DNA of 40,974 bases from Rubrivivax sp. Lineage in GTDB: Bacteria > Pseudomonadota > Gammaproteobacteria > Burkholderiales > Burkholderiaceae_C. Positions 14,638 to 22,123 of the stretch are shown one piece after another. Under the pieces are notes generated by a model. The model was not told where the DNA came from and did not search any database. It saw only the letters and a program-made list of their open reading frames with translations. A program made the translations under genes and the position numbers. The stretch's first letter is position 1. Each line of letters begins with the position of its first letter. The DNA is taken from contig JAEUPC010000134.1 of the NCBI GenBank assembly GCA_016789865.1, positions 1-40,974 of the forward strand, in the 5' to 3' direction.

Positions 14638-15492
14638 TCAGCGCCGCGGAACGGCCTTCTTGGCGGCGCCTGCGCGAGCCGCTCGCGAACCCGCGGCGCG
14701 CCGGCTGGCGCGGCGGGTGCGCGCCTCGCTCTCGGGCGCTGCCGAAGGGGCCGGTTCGCCGGCCTCGCGATAGCCGGCGAACAGGTCGCGCAGGGTCGCT
14801 GGCGGCCGCGGTGCGGGGCGGGTCAGCGCGGTCTGCAGTTCGGCCAAGTGCTGCTTCATCTCGGCCGCCGCGGCCGCCGCACCCAGGCGCAGCGCAGAGA
14901 TCAGCTCCACATGGCGGTGCGCCACGCACACGGGCTGCCCGCTTGCCGCGAACCGCGACATCAGCAGCGAGGTGGTGGGCAGCAGCGAGTCCAGCAGCCG
15001 CGCCAGCACCGGGTTGCCGTGCATGCGCGCGAGCGCCTGGTGGAATTCGCCCGACAAGCGCACGGCCCGCGCCGCGTCGCCGGCTTCGCTGGCGTGCCGC
15101 TCCTGCTCGGCCAGGGCCGTCAGCTCTTCCAGCTGCGCGGTGCCCAGCCGCCCGCCCAGGCGGCGTGCGATCTCGCACTCGGCCACGCGGCGCGCTTCGA
15201 ACACATGCTCGGCATCGGCCAGCTCCGGCGAGGGCACGCGCGCCCCACGGTTGTGGATCAACTCCACCACCTGGTGTTGCGCCAGGCGGTGCAGCGCCTG
15301 GCGTACCACGGTGCGCGAGACGCCGAAGGACCCGGCCAGCTCCTCCTCGCGCAGCCAGGCGCCGGCCGCCAGCCGGCGCTCCAGCACGGCCAGGTAGATG
15401 CCTTCGTAGACGCGCCCGGTGGCCGTGCCCGCGGCGCCGCCGCGATGGGCCGGACCTGGCGGTGGGGCCGGCGGCGGGTCACGCGGGGGCAT
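14638..15492 (-). CDS. GntR-family transcriptional regulator with FCD domain
   Basis: Encodes 284 residues. A winged helix-turn-helix spans about residues 28-90 (VYEGIYLAVLERRLAAG, LREEELAGSFGVSRTVVRQA, LHRLAQHQVVELIHNRGARV), followed by an all-helical FCD ligand domain (FEARRVAECEIARRL, ALAEQERHA, FHQALARMHGNPVLARLL, HRHVELISAL, AEMKQHL). The His residues of FHxxL, of HRHVEL and of MKQHL fit the usual FCD metal/ligand site. The last 50 residues are an unusual Ala/Arg-rich tail. It is the last gene of the dipeptide-type ABC operon, which points to local control. Candidate operators lie at 21970-21984 and 22080-22094. Confidence 0.9.
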   Translation of the reverse strand: MPPRDPPPAPPPGPAHRGGAAGTATGRVYEGIYLAVLERRLAAGAWLREEELAGSFGVSRTVVRQALHRLAQHQVVELIHNRGARVPSPELADAEHVFEARRVAECEIARRLGGRLGTAQLEELTALAEQERHASEAGDAARAVRLSGEFHQALARMHGNPVLARLLDSLLPTTSLLMSRFAASGQPVCVAHRHVELISALRLGAAAAAAEMKQHLAELQTALTRPAPRPPATLRDLFAGYREAGEPAPSAAPESEARTRRASRRAAGSRAARAGAAKKAVPRR

Positions 15493-15583
15493 GGCGGTGC
15501 GGGTCCCGGGGGGCGTGGTGGGCCGCGTGTGTCGCAGGGCGGTGGCGGCGCTGGGGTGGTGCAGGTGCCGCGGCGCCGCAGGA

Positions 15584-16582
15584 TCAGCGACCGGCGGCGC
15601 CCAGCGTCGCCCCGGTGTGGATGCAGCGGGCCTGGTGGCCGGGTTGCAGCGTCACCACCTGCGGCGCAGCGGCCGAACAAGCCTCGGTGACGAAGCGGCA
15701 GCGCTCGGCGAATGCGCAGCCCGCGGGCAGGTTGGCCAGGTCGGGCGGCGCGCCGCCGATCGTCTCCAGCCGCTCCCCCTTGGCCAGGGCGCCGTGCGCG
15801 CGGCTGCCCAGCAGGGCCAGCGTGTAGGGGTGCCGCGGCTCGCGGATCAGCGTGCGCGCCGGGCCTTCCTCGACGATGCGGCCGGCATACATCACCGCGA
15901 TGCGGTCGGCCACCTCGATGGCCGCGCCGATGTCGTGGGTGACGAAGATGACCGCCAGCCCCATCTCGCGCTGCAGTTCGCGCAGCAGCAACAGGATCTG
16001 GATTTGCACCGTGGCATCGAGCGCGGTGGTCGGCTCGTCGGCCAGCAGCAACTGCGGCTTGCAGGCCAGCGCCAGCGCGATCATCGCGCGCTGGCGCATG
16101 CCGCCGCTCATCTCGTGCGGGAAGGCCGCCAGCCGCCGTTCGGGGCTGGGGATGTGCACCCGCTCGAAGAGTCCGAGGGCGCGCTTGTGCGCTGCATCGG
16201 CCGAGGTGGCCGGCTCGTGGCGGCGGATGGCCTCGGCGATCTGCGCGCCCACGCTGTACACCGGGTCCAGCGCGAGCAGCGGCTCCTGGAAGATCATCGA
16301 AGCGACCTTGCCGCGGTAGTCGGCCAGTGCCGCGGGCGCCAGCTTCAGCACCTCATGCCCGCCGACCACGATGCGCCCGCCGATCGTCGTCTTGCGCGGC
16401 GGGTGCAGCTTGAGCAGCGAACGCAGCGTGACGCTCTTGCCCGAGCCCGATTCGCCGATCAGCGCCACCACTTCGCCGCGCCGCACCTGCAGGTCGACGC
16501 CGCCCACCGCCTTCACCGGCTGGCGCCCGCCGGTGAAGGTGACGGTGAGGCCCTGGATGTCGACGAAGGGCGCGTCGTTCAC
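15584..16582 (-). CDS. oligopeptide/dipeptide-type ABC transporter ATP-binding protein (DppD-like)
   Basis: Encodes 332 residues from a GTG start at 16582 (VNDAPFVDIQGL). Motifs are Walker A GESGSGKS, signature MSGGMRQRAMIALALA, Walker B LLLADEPTTALD and the H-loop FVTHDIG. The C-terminal oligopeptide/dipeptide extension has ANLPAGCAFAERCRF and a Cys-rich tail, which in this family can hold an Fe-S cluster. An upstream ATG at 16666 is in frame but would overlap the preceding ATPase gene by 29 bases and adds an Arg-rich tail, so GTG is preferred. It drives import of the ligand bound by the product of 20211-21869. Confidence 0.9.
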   Translation of the reverse strand: MNDAPFVDIQGLTVTFTGGRQPVKAVGGVDLQVRRGEVVALIGESGSGKSVTLRSLLKLHPPRKTTIGGRIVVGGHEVLKLAPAALADYRGKVASMIFQEPLLALDPVYSVGAQIAEAIRRHEPATSADAAHKRALGLFERVHIPSPERRLAAFPHEMSGGMRQRAMIALALACKPQLLLADEPTTALDATVQIQILLLLRELQREMGLAVIFVTHDIGAAIEVADRIAVMYAGRIVEEGPARTLIREPRHPYTLALLGSRAHGALAKGERLETIGGAPPDLANLPAGCAFAERCRFVTEACSAAAPQVVTLQPGHQARCIHTGATLGAAGR

Positions 16583-16637
16583 CGCGGGCCCTTCGCGCCG
16601 TGGGCATCGGCCTTCGCCGCCGGGCGGCCAAGCGGGT

Positions 16638-17675
16638 TCATGCCGCCACCTTCGGCGCCGCGCCATGCCCGCTGCCGGCCTCGTACATCAGGCAAGCCAC
16701 CGGGTGGGCCGCGGCGGGCCCCGTGCCGAGCGTGGGCACCTTGCTGCTGCACGCCGCTTGCGCCATCGCGCAGCGGGTGTGGAAGCGGCAGCCCGAAGGC
16801 GGATTGATGGGATTGGGCGGGTCGCCGGCCAGCGGCGGCCGCTCGGTGCGCCGGTCGGGGTCCATCGTCGGGATGCTGGACAGCAGCGCCCGCGTGTAGG
16901 GGTGCAGCGGCGCCTCGAACAGCGCCTCGCCGCGGCCGAGCTCGACCACCTGGCCGAGGTACATCACCATCACGCGGTCGCTGACGTAGCGCACCACGTT
17001 GAGGTCGTGGCTGATGAAGAGGTAGGTCAGGCCGAACTCGTCTTTCAGGTCGAGCAGCAGGTTCAGCACCTGCGCTTCCACCGACTTGTCCAGCGCCGAG
17101 ACGGCTTCGTCGAGGATGATGACGCGCGGCTGCAGCGCCAGCGCACGCGCGATGTTCACGCGCTGGCGCTGGCCGCCCGAAAGCTCGTGCGGGTAGCGTT
17201 CGGCAAAGCGCTGCGGCTCCAGGCCCACGCGCGAGAGCAGGTCGCGCGCGCGCTCCACGGCCTCGCGCGCCGGCGTGCCATGCACCTGCGGCGCAAACGC
17301 GATGCTGTCTTCGATGGTCAGGCGCGGGTTCAGCGACGCGTAGCTGTCCTGGAACACCATCTGCACCTGGCGGCGGTAGGTCTTCAGCGGCAGCGCGGCG
17401 CTGCCGACCACGGCGCCATCGAAGACGATCTCGCCGGCGCCCGGCTCGATGAGGTGCATCAACAGGCGCGCGGTGGTGCTCTTGCCGCAGCCCGATTCGC
17501 CCACCACGCCCAGCGTTTCGCCGCGCGCCACGTCGAAGCTCACGCCGTCGACCGCGCGCACCACGCCGCCGCCGCGGCCGAAGACGTCTTTCTTCAGCGG
17601 GAAGTGCTTGACCAGGCTGCGCACCTGCAACAGCGGCGCCGCGGCCTTCGCACCCGGTGCGCCGGCTGCACTCAT
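16638..17675 (-). CDS. oligopeptide/dipeptide-type ABC transporter ATP-binding protein (DppF-like)
   Basis: Encodes 345 residues, the second ATPase of the importer. Motifs are LVKHFPLKK at the N-terminus typical of DppF/OppF, Walker A GESGCGKST, Q-loop MVFQDSYASLNPR, signature LSGGQRQRV, Walker B VIILDEAVSALD and H-loop FISHDLNVVRYV. The C-terminal extension has NPINPPSGCRFHTRCAMA. The ATP-binding site looks intact. It lies 58 bp after the second permease gene in the same operon. Confidence 0.92.
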   Translation of the reverse strand: MSAAGAPGAKAAAPLLQVRSLVKHFPLKKDVFGRGGGVVRAVDGVSFDVARGETLGVVGESGCGKSTTARLLMHLIEPGAGEIVFDGAVVGSAALPLKTYRRQVQMVFQDSYASLNPRLTIEDSIAFAPQVHGTPAREAVERARDLLSRVGLEPQRFAERYPHELSGGQRQRVNIARALALQPRVIILDEAVSALDKSVEAQVLNLLLDLKDEFGLTYLFISHDLNVVRYVSDRVMVMYLGQVVELGRGEALFEAPLHPYTRALLSSIPTMDPDRRTERPPLAGDPPNPINPPSGCRFHTRCAMAQAACSSKVPTLGTGPAAAHPVACLMYEAGSGHGAAPKVAA

Positions 17676-17733
17676 TGGACACCCCTGCGCTCTACGCGCT
17701 GCGGGACGAGCGCCTGGGAACGGCCGGCCGCGT

Positions 17734-18621
17734 TCATGCCTTGATCTCCATCGCGCTGCGCAGCCCGTCAGACAGCAGATTGAACGCCACCGAGGTGACG
17801 AAGATCATCACGCCGGGCAGCGCGGCCAGCCACGGCTGCACGTAGATGGCGGTGCGCAGCGTGTTGAGCATCAGCCCCCACTCGGGCTCGGGCGGCTTGA
17901 CGCCCAGGCCGAGGAAGGAAAGGCCCGACGCCAGGATCATGCTCACGGCGATCAGGCTCGTGGCGTAGACGAAGATCGGCCCGAGCACGTTGCCCAGCAC
18001 GTGCACGCGCACGATGGTCATGGCGCCGGCACCGCTGGCGCGCGCGGCCTCGACGAAGTCGCGCGCGCGAATCTGCGTGGTCACGCTCTCGGCCACGCGG
18101 GCGATCGGCGGAATGAACACCACCGTCAGCGAGATCAGAGAATTGGTGATGCCCGCACCCAGCGCACCCGAAAGTGCAATCGCCAACAGCACCGACGGGA
18201 AGGCGTAGAACACATCGATGGTGCGCATGATCACCGTGTTCAGCGCGCCGCCGGCATAACCGGCCACGATGCCGATGAACGAGCCCAGCACGAACGCGCA
18301 CAGCACCGGCGTGATGCCCATGAACAGCGACAGTCGGGCGCCCACGATCAGGCGGCTGAGCATGTCCCGGCCCAGTTCGTCGGTGCCCAGTGGGTGGTCT
18401 TCGGTGCCGATTTCCTTCAGGCGCTTGAGCACCGAAGCGGCGAAGGGATCGGCCGGCGCCAACGCGGGGCCGAACACGGCCATCACCAGCAGCGCCAGCA
18501 CCACCAGCCCGGCGGCCATGGCGACCTTGTCGCGCACGAGGCGCCGGCCCACCGTCTGCCAGTAGCCGGGCGAGCGCTCGAAGACCGCTTCGGGCAGGGG
18601 TTCGAGGATGGTGCTGTGCAT
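17734..18621 (-). CDS. oligopeptide/dipeptide-type ABC transporter permease (DppC-like)
   Basis: Encodes 295 residues. A hydrophilic N-terminus is followed by a first membrane helix (VAMAAGLVVLALLVMAVFGPAL), a periplasmic loop with HPLGTDELGRDMLSRLIVGARLSL that is diagnostic of DppC/OppC, and further helices. The EAA-type loop reads DFVEAARASGAGAMTIVRVHVLGN and contacts the ATPases, and GLSFLGLGVKPPEPEWG is near the end. The inner-membrane topology is as expected for the family. Separated from the DppB-like gene by 136 bp containing a GC-rich repeat. Confidence 0.92.
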   Translation of the reverse strand: MHSTILEPLPEAVFERSPGYWQTVGRRLVRDKVAMAAGLVVLALLVMAVFGPALAPADPFAASVLKRLKEIGTEDHPLGTDELGRDMLSRLIVGARLSLFMGITPVLCAFVLGSFIGIVAGYAGGALNTVIMRTIDVFYAFPSVLLAIALSGALGAGITNSLISLTVVFIPPIARVAESVTTQIRARDFVEAARASGAGAMTIVRVHVLGNVLGPIFVYATSLIAVSMILASGLSFLGLGVKPPEPEWGLMLNTLRTAIYVQPWLAALPGVMIFVTSVAFNLLSDGLRSAMEIKA

Positions 18622-18690
18622 GTGTCAGTGCCCCGAACTCATTCGCAGCGGTTCGGCGATCTGCCGGCAAGCCAGCCGAGCGATCGCCGC

Positions 18691-18757
18691 GGAACCGGCT
18701 TTGCCGGGCCGCTGGCGGTGCCCCCTGGAGGGAGGCGCCGAAGGCGCTTCGGGGGGG
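18691..18757. repeat. GC-rich intergenic palindromic repeat between two permease genes
   Basis: A CCCCCTGGAGG...TTCGGGGGGG inverted repeat spans 18721-18757 with an inner GCGCC-GAA-GGCGC stem, preceded by a second GCC-rich stretch. It starts directly after the DppB-like stop codon on the minus strand. From memory, very similar stretches recur between genes in Burkholderiales genomes; I could not check this here. In an operon it may lower downstream expression or protect the upstream mRNA. Confidence 0.55.
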
Positions 18758-19711
18758 TCATGATCTGGCGATGCGCGGGTCGAGCAGCGTCTGGACCACA
18801 TCGACCACCATGTTGAGCAGCACGAAGAACAGCGCCAGCACGAGGATCGTGCCTTGCAGCAGCGGCAGGTCGCGCTGGAAGATGGCGCTGTTGAGCAGGA
18901 AGCCGGTGCCCGGCCACGCGAACACCGTTTCGATGAGGATCGAGCCGCCCAGCAGGTAACCGAGCTGCAGGCCCATCACCGCCAGCGCGGTGGGCGCGGC
19001 GTTCTTGACCACATGCTTGAACACGCCCCAGTCGGTGAGGCCCTTGGCGCGCAGGCCGACCACGAACTCCTGCGCCAGGATCTCGGCGACGAGTGCGCGC
19101 ACGGTGCGCGCGATGATGCCCATCGGGATGACGCTCATCGTCACCGCCGGCAGCACCATGTGGCGCAGGTGTTCCCAGTTCCATTGCCAGTCGGCGCTGC
19201 TGCCAGGGCCGGCGCCCGAAGCCGGCAGCCAGGGCAGCAGCACGGCGAAGACGATGACCAGCACCATGCCCAGCCAGTAGTGCGGCACGCTCACGCCCAG
19301 CACCGAGGTGAAGCTGGCGGCCTTGTCGACCCAGCTGCCCTGGAAGTAGCCGGCGACGAAGCCGAACAGGCACCCGAGGATGAAGCCGATGAGCGTGGCC
19401 AGCACCGCCAGGCGCAGCGTGTTGCCCACGGCCTTGAAGACTTCAGCCGCCACCGGGCGGCTGGTGGCGATGCTGGTGCCGAGGTCGCCTTGCAGCGCGC
19501 GCCACACCCAGCTGACAAACTGCTCGGGCAAGGTGCGGTCGAAGCCGTAGAGCGTGCGCAGCTGCTGTTGCAGCTCGACGCTGGCATCGGGGGGCAGGAT
19601 GCTGACCAGCGGGTCGCCGGGGGCCAGGTGCACGAGCGCGAAGCACACCAGCGCCACGCCGACCATGATGGGCAAGGTGTAGAGCAGGCGGCGCAGCAGG
19701 AAGGCGATCAC
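18758..19711 (-). CDS. oligopeptide/dipeptide-type ABC transporter permease (DppB-like)
   Basis: Encodes 317 residues beginning MIAFLLRRLLYTLPIMVGVA, the standard DppB/OppB N-terminal helix. LAPGDPLVSI, YGFDRTLPEQFVSWVW and ALQGDLGTSI follow, then helices and the EAA-type cytoplasmic loop EFVVGLRAKGLTDWGVFKHV. FAWPGTGFLLNSAIFQRDLPL and a final helix close the protein. First permease gene of the importer; a 499-bp non-coding stretch separates it from the binding-protein gene upstream. Confidence 0.93.
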   Translation of the reverse strand: MIAFLLRRLLYTLPIMVGVALVCFALVHLAPGDPLVSILPPDASVELQQQLRTLYGFDRTLPEQFVSWVWRALQGDLGTSIATSRPVAAEVFKAVGNTLRLAVLATLIGFILGCLFGFVAGYFQGSWVDKAASFTSVLGVSVPHYWLGMVLVIVFAVLLPWLPASGAGPGSSADWQWNWEHLRHMVLPAVTMSVIPMGIIARTVRALVAEILAQEFVVGLRAKGLTDWGVFKHVVKNAAPTALAVMGLQLGYLLGGSILIETVFAWPGTGFLLNSAIFQRDLPLLQGTILVLALFFVLLNMVVDVVQTLLDPRIARS

Positions 19712-19814
19712 GACTGGCGTGGGTGGCGCGAATGCTGCCGTTGCGCAGGCGGTTGGGACGCTCGAGTTTGAGGTGTTTGAGGTTGAGGCGTTCGCGGTTG
19801 ACGGTTGCGGCGCG

Positions 19815-19925
19815 CCAAGGCCGCCGGGTGGCCGGCTCTGCTCGTTTCCTCTTTCGAGTGCCCTGCTTCGCGGGGCACTCGAATGCCCCCTTTACCTCGC
19901 TGAGCCGGCCACCCAGCGGCCTTGG
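19815..19925 (-). repeat. palindromic dispersed element, copy 2B (core on minus strand)
   Basis: Outer arms 19815-19838 and 19902-19925 pair at 23 of 24 positions (CCAAGGCCGCCGGGTGGCC type). On the minus strand the core reads GCGAGGTAAAGGGGGCATTCGAGTGCCCCGC-GAA-GCAGGGCACTCGAAAGAGG. The inner stem pairs at 13 of 14 positions and is closed by the GCGAAGC loop. The AAAGGACAT block seen in the other copies is altered here to AAGAGGAAAC. Confidence 0.78.
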
Positions 19926-19973
19926 TGGGCACCCGCGCCGCAGTGTGCGCGCTCGTACGCCGCAGCGCGTGGT

Positions 19974-20090
19974 GGATCGGGCCGGCGGGGTGCCCTGCAA
20001 AGCGAAGTAAAGGGTGCATTTGAGGGACCAGCGAAGCTGGGCCCTCAAAAAAGGACATGAGCGGCGCAGGGCACCCCGCCGGCCCGATCC
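19974..20090 (+). repeat. palindromic dispersed element, copy 2A (core on plus strand)
   Basis: Outer arms 19974-19998 and 20066-20090 are perfectly complementary over 25 bp and share sequence with the arms of copy 1A. The core at 19999-20065 reads GCGAAGTAAAGGGTGCAT, then an inner stem TTTGAGGGACCAGC/GCTGGGCCCTCAAA closed by GCGAAGC, then AAAAGGACATGAGCGG. It faces copy 2B across a 48-bp spacer. Confidence 0.83.
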
Positions 20091-20210
20091 CGCCACCACC
20101 TTCGCAGTGCAACGCGATCCCGCCACTGCCGGCAGAGTGCGAACCGAGCCAGCGGTGCATCCCGTTCCTCTCCAGTCGAGCTGGCGACCTCAGGAGCCCG
20201 CCAGCCAACC

Positions 20211-21869
20211 TCACTCGATCGACATCGGCGCGATGTCGATGAACCAGCTCTTGGGCTGCACCACGCCCTTGACCTTGGCGCTCATCGCGCGCGGGCCCAC
20301 GTCGTGCGCGATCCAGACGAACGGCGCCTCTTCCACGATGCGGGCGTGCAGCTTGGCCAGCGCGGCATCGCGTGCCTTGTCGTCGAAGCTGTTGCGCGCA
20401 TCGGCGATCAGCTTGTCGAACTCGGCATTGCCGAAGTAGCCCCAGTTGTTGGAGACCGGCGGGAACGTCTTGGTGCTGGTGAAGCGCACCATGGCGAAGA
20501 ACGGGTCCATCGCCGCGTAAGAGACGTTGATGGCATGCGAGCCGTTGGCCGACGCGTCCTTGACGCCCTTGCGCCAGTTGGTGAACAGGGTGTTCCACTC
20601 GATCACGTCGAACTGCACATCGAAGAAACAGGCCTTCAGCGACTGCTGCACGAACTCGTTCATCGGCAGCGGCTGCATCTGGCCCGAGCCGCTGGCGCTG
20701 ATCTGGATCTTCACCTTCAGCGGCTTGCTGGCGCTGTGGCCGGCCTCGGCCATCAACTTCTTGGCCGCATCGGGGTCGTAGCGGATGTCGAACTTCGGGT
20801 TGCCCCACCACGGGTGGCCCGGCGGCACGGTGCCCTTGGGCACGCCCATCATGCCGCCCAGCAGCTTGACCAGGCCCAGGCGGTCGACGCACAGGTTGGC
20901 GGCGTGGCGCACGCGCTTGTCCAGCCACGGCGAACCTTCGGCGAACGACAGCTGCCACGGCCACACGTGCGGCTGCGGATTGAAGTACAGCGAGTAGCCG
21001 CGGCTGCGGATGGTGCTCATCGCGTCGGGCGCAGGGGCCTCGATCCAGTCGACCTGGTTGCTCAGCAGCGCGGCGGTGCGCGCGTTGGCCTCCGGCATCG
21101 GCAGCATCACCACGCGGTCGATCTTCGGCGTGCGCTTGGGGTCCCAGTAGGCCTTGTTGGCCACCACCTCCAGGCGCTCGCGCGGCACGAAGCGCGCCAT
21201 CTTGAACGGGCCACTGCCCGAGGCATCGGCGGCGAAGGCCGTCCACGCGGCCTTGGCCTTGTCGGCGGGCGCGGCACCGGCGGCGGCATCGAACTTCTTC
21301 TGCCAATGCGCGGGGCTGGCCATGAACAGGTTGGTCAGGTTCAGCGGCAGGAAGGCATCGGGCTCGCTGGTGGTGAGTTCCACCGTCAGGTCGTCGATCT
21401 TGCGCGCGCTGCGCAGCGTGGGCATGCGCGAGGCGGTCACGCCCACCTGGCTGGCGTCGAAGTGCACGGCGTCCTTGTCCAGCACCTTGCGCACGTTCCA
21501 CACCACGGCGTCGGCGTTGAAGTCGCTGCCGTCGTGGAACTTCACGCCACGGCGCAGCTTGAAGACCCACTTCGTCTTGTCCTTGGCGTCGGTGGTCCAG
21601 CTCAGCGCCAGGCCCGGGATCAGCACGCTGGCTTCTTCGGCCTTGCTCAGGTCCCAATGGGTGAGCGCGTCGTACATCGGGATGCCGGTGAAGCGGTTGC
21701 CCTCGAAACCCTGGTCGGGCTGGCCCAGCGTGCGCGGGATGTCTGCCGCGGTCATTGCGATGCGCAGCACCTTCTCCTGCGCCAGCGCGCCGCCGGTGGC
21801 GAGCGCCAAGGCCATGGCGGCGCAGCTCAGGCGCGCAGTGCGGGCGTGGAGATTGATCATGCGGTTCAT
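20211..21869 (-). CDS. ABC transporter periplasmic substrate-binding protein, oligopeptide/dipeptide (SBP_bac_5) type
   Basis: Encodes 552 residues. The start at 21869 has an AGGAGGA ribosome-binding site and a signal peptide (hydrophobic AALSCAAMALALATGG-like core, cleavage after GALAQ). The mature domain shows the family signatures: TGIPMYDALTHWD, LIPGLALSWTTDAKDKTKWVFKL, RRGVKFHDGSDFNADAVVWN, a GSGPFKM segment, AHDVGPRAM, and a C-terminal domain with PPGHPWWGN. It captures the ligand for the four downstream transporter genes. Such proteins bind peptides but also opines, glutathione, sugars and other small molecules. The divergent racemase suggests an amino-acid-related or hydantoin-like ligand, as inference only. 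The frame open to 22190 is not part of the gene. Confidence 0.92.
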   Translation of the reverse strand: MNRMINLHARTARLSCAAMALALATGGALAQEKVLRIAMTAADIPRTLGQPDQGFEGNRFTGIPMYDALTHWDLSKAEEASVLIPGLALSWTTDAKDKTKWVFKLRRGVKFHDGSDFNADAVVWNVRKVLDKDAVHFDASQVGVTASRMPTLRSARKIDDLTVELTTSEPDAFLPLNLTNLFMASPAHWQKKFDAAAGAAPADKAKAAWTAFAADASGSGPFKMARFVPRERLEVVANKAYWDPKRTPKIDRVVMLPMPEANARTAALLSNQVDWIEAPAPDAMSTIRSRGYSLYFNPQPHVWPWQLSFAEGSPWLDKRVRHAANLCVDRLGLVKLLGGMMGVPKGTVPPGHPWWGNPKFDIRYDPDAAKKLMAEAGHSASKPLKVKIQISASGSGQMQPLPMNEFVQQSLKACFFDVQFDVIEWNTLFTNWRKGVKDASANGSHAINVSYAAMDPFFAMVRFTSTKTFPPVSNNWGYFGNAEFDKLIADARNSFDDKARDAALAKLHARIVEEAPFVWIAHDVGPRAMSAKVKGVVQPKSWFIDIAPMSIE

Positions 21870-21890
21870 CGGAATCCTCCTGCGACGTTG

Positions 21891-21909
21891 GGCCGAAGGC
21901 GCTTCGGCC
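21891..21909 (-). promoter_or_regulatory. hairpin in the leader just upstream of the binding-protein ribosome-binding site
   Basis: GGCCGAAG and CTTCGGCC form an 8-bp stem with a 3-base loop, ending about 21 bp before the ATG at 21869 and just before the AGGAGGA site. It could stabilise the mRNA end or tune translation. Its inner sequence (CCGAAGGCGCTTCGG) is shared with the repeat at 18691-18757. Confidence 0.4.
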
Positions 21910-21969
21910 AGGTGGGGTTGCGGGCAATGGCCGCCGCGGCGGGCGGCCGGCTGGGGAGCGTTTTGACTC

Positions 21970-21984
21970 CGCTTTGTATGCAAT
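21970..21984. promoter_or_regulatory. candidate GntR-type operator, copy 1
   Basis: CGCTTTGTATGCAAT contains TTGTATGCAA, a near-palindrome with one mismatched pair (TTG..CAA half-sites). An identical 15-bp sequence lies 110 bp away at 22080. It sits about 100 bp upstream of the binding-protein start. FCD-type GntR regulators commonly bind TTG/CAA-flanked palindromes of this size. Confidence 0.45.
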
Positions 21985-22079
21985 GCGCGTGCCACCGGCC
22001 AAGCCGGCCCGGTCCGCACCAGAAAGCAGCACCGTGGCGCCATGGCGGTGCCGCCGCCCTGGCCGGGCTCGCTGAGAAG

Positions 22080-22094
22080 CGCTTTGTATGCAAT
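22080..22094. promoter_or_regulatory. candidate GntR-type operator, copy 2
   Basis: An exact second copy of CGCTTTGTATGCAAT, 29 bp before the racemase start codon. Its TATGCA could overlap a -10 box, so a bound regulator would block the promoter. A perfect 12-bp palindrome ATCATGCATGAT follows at 22105-22116. Confidence 0.45.
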
Positions 22095-22123
22095 CTCGCA
22101 GCCCATCATGCATGATCGCGGGC

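Larger units (their letters stand above)
19712..20210. other. 499-bp non-coding stretch inside the ABC operon, holding two palindromic elements
   Basis: Lies between the binding-protein gene and the first permease gene. It contains the composite at 19815-20090 (annotated as two elements) and otherwise no recognisable gene. Near 19740-19800, ACGCTCGAGTTTGAGGTGTTTGAGG forms short GTTTGAGG/GTTGAGG direct repeats. Such a large gap in the middle of an importer operon is unusual and looks like an insertion. Confidence 0.75.
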
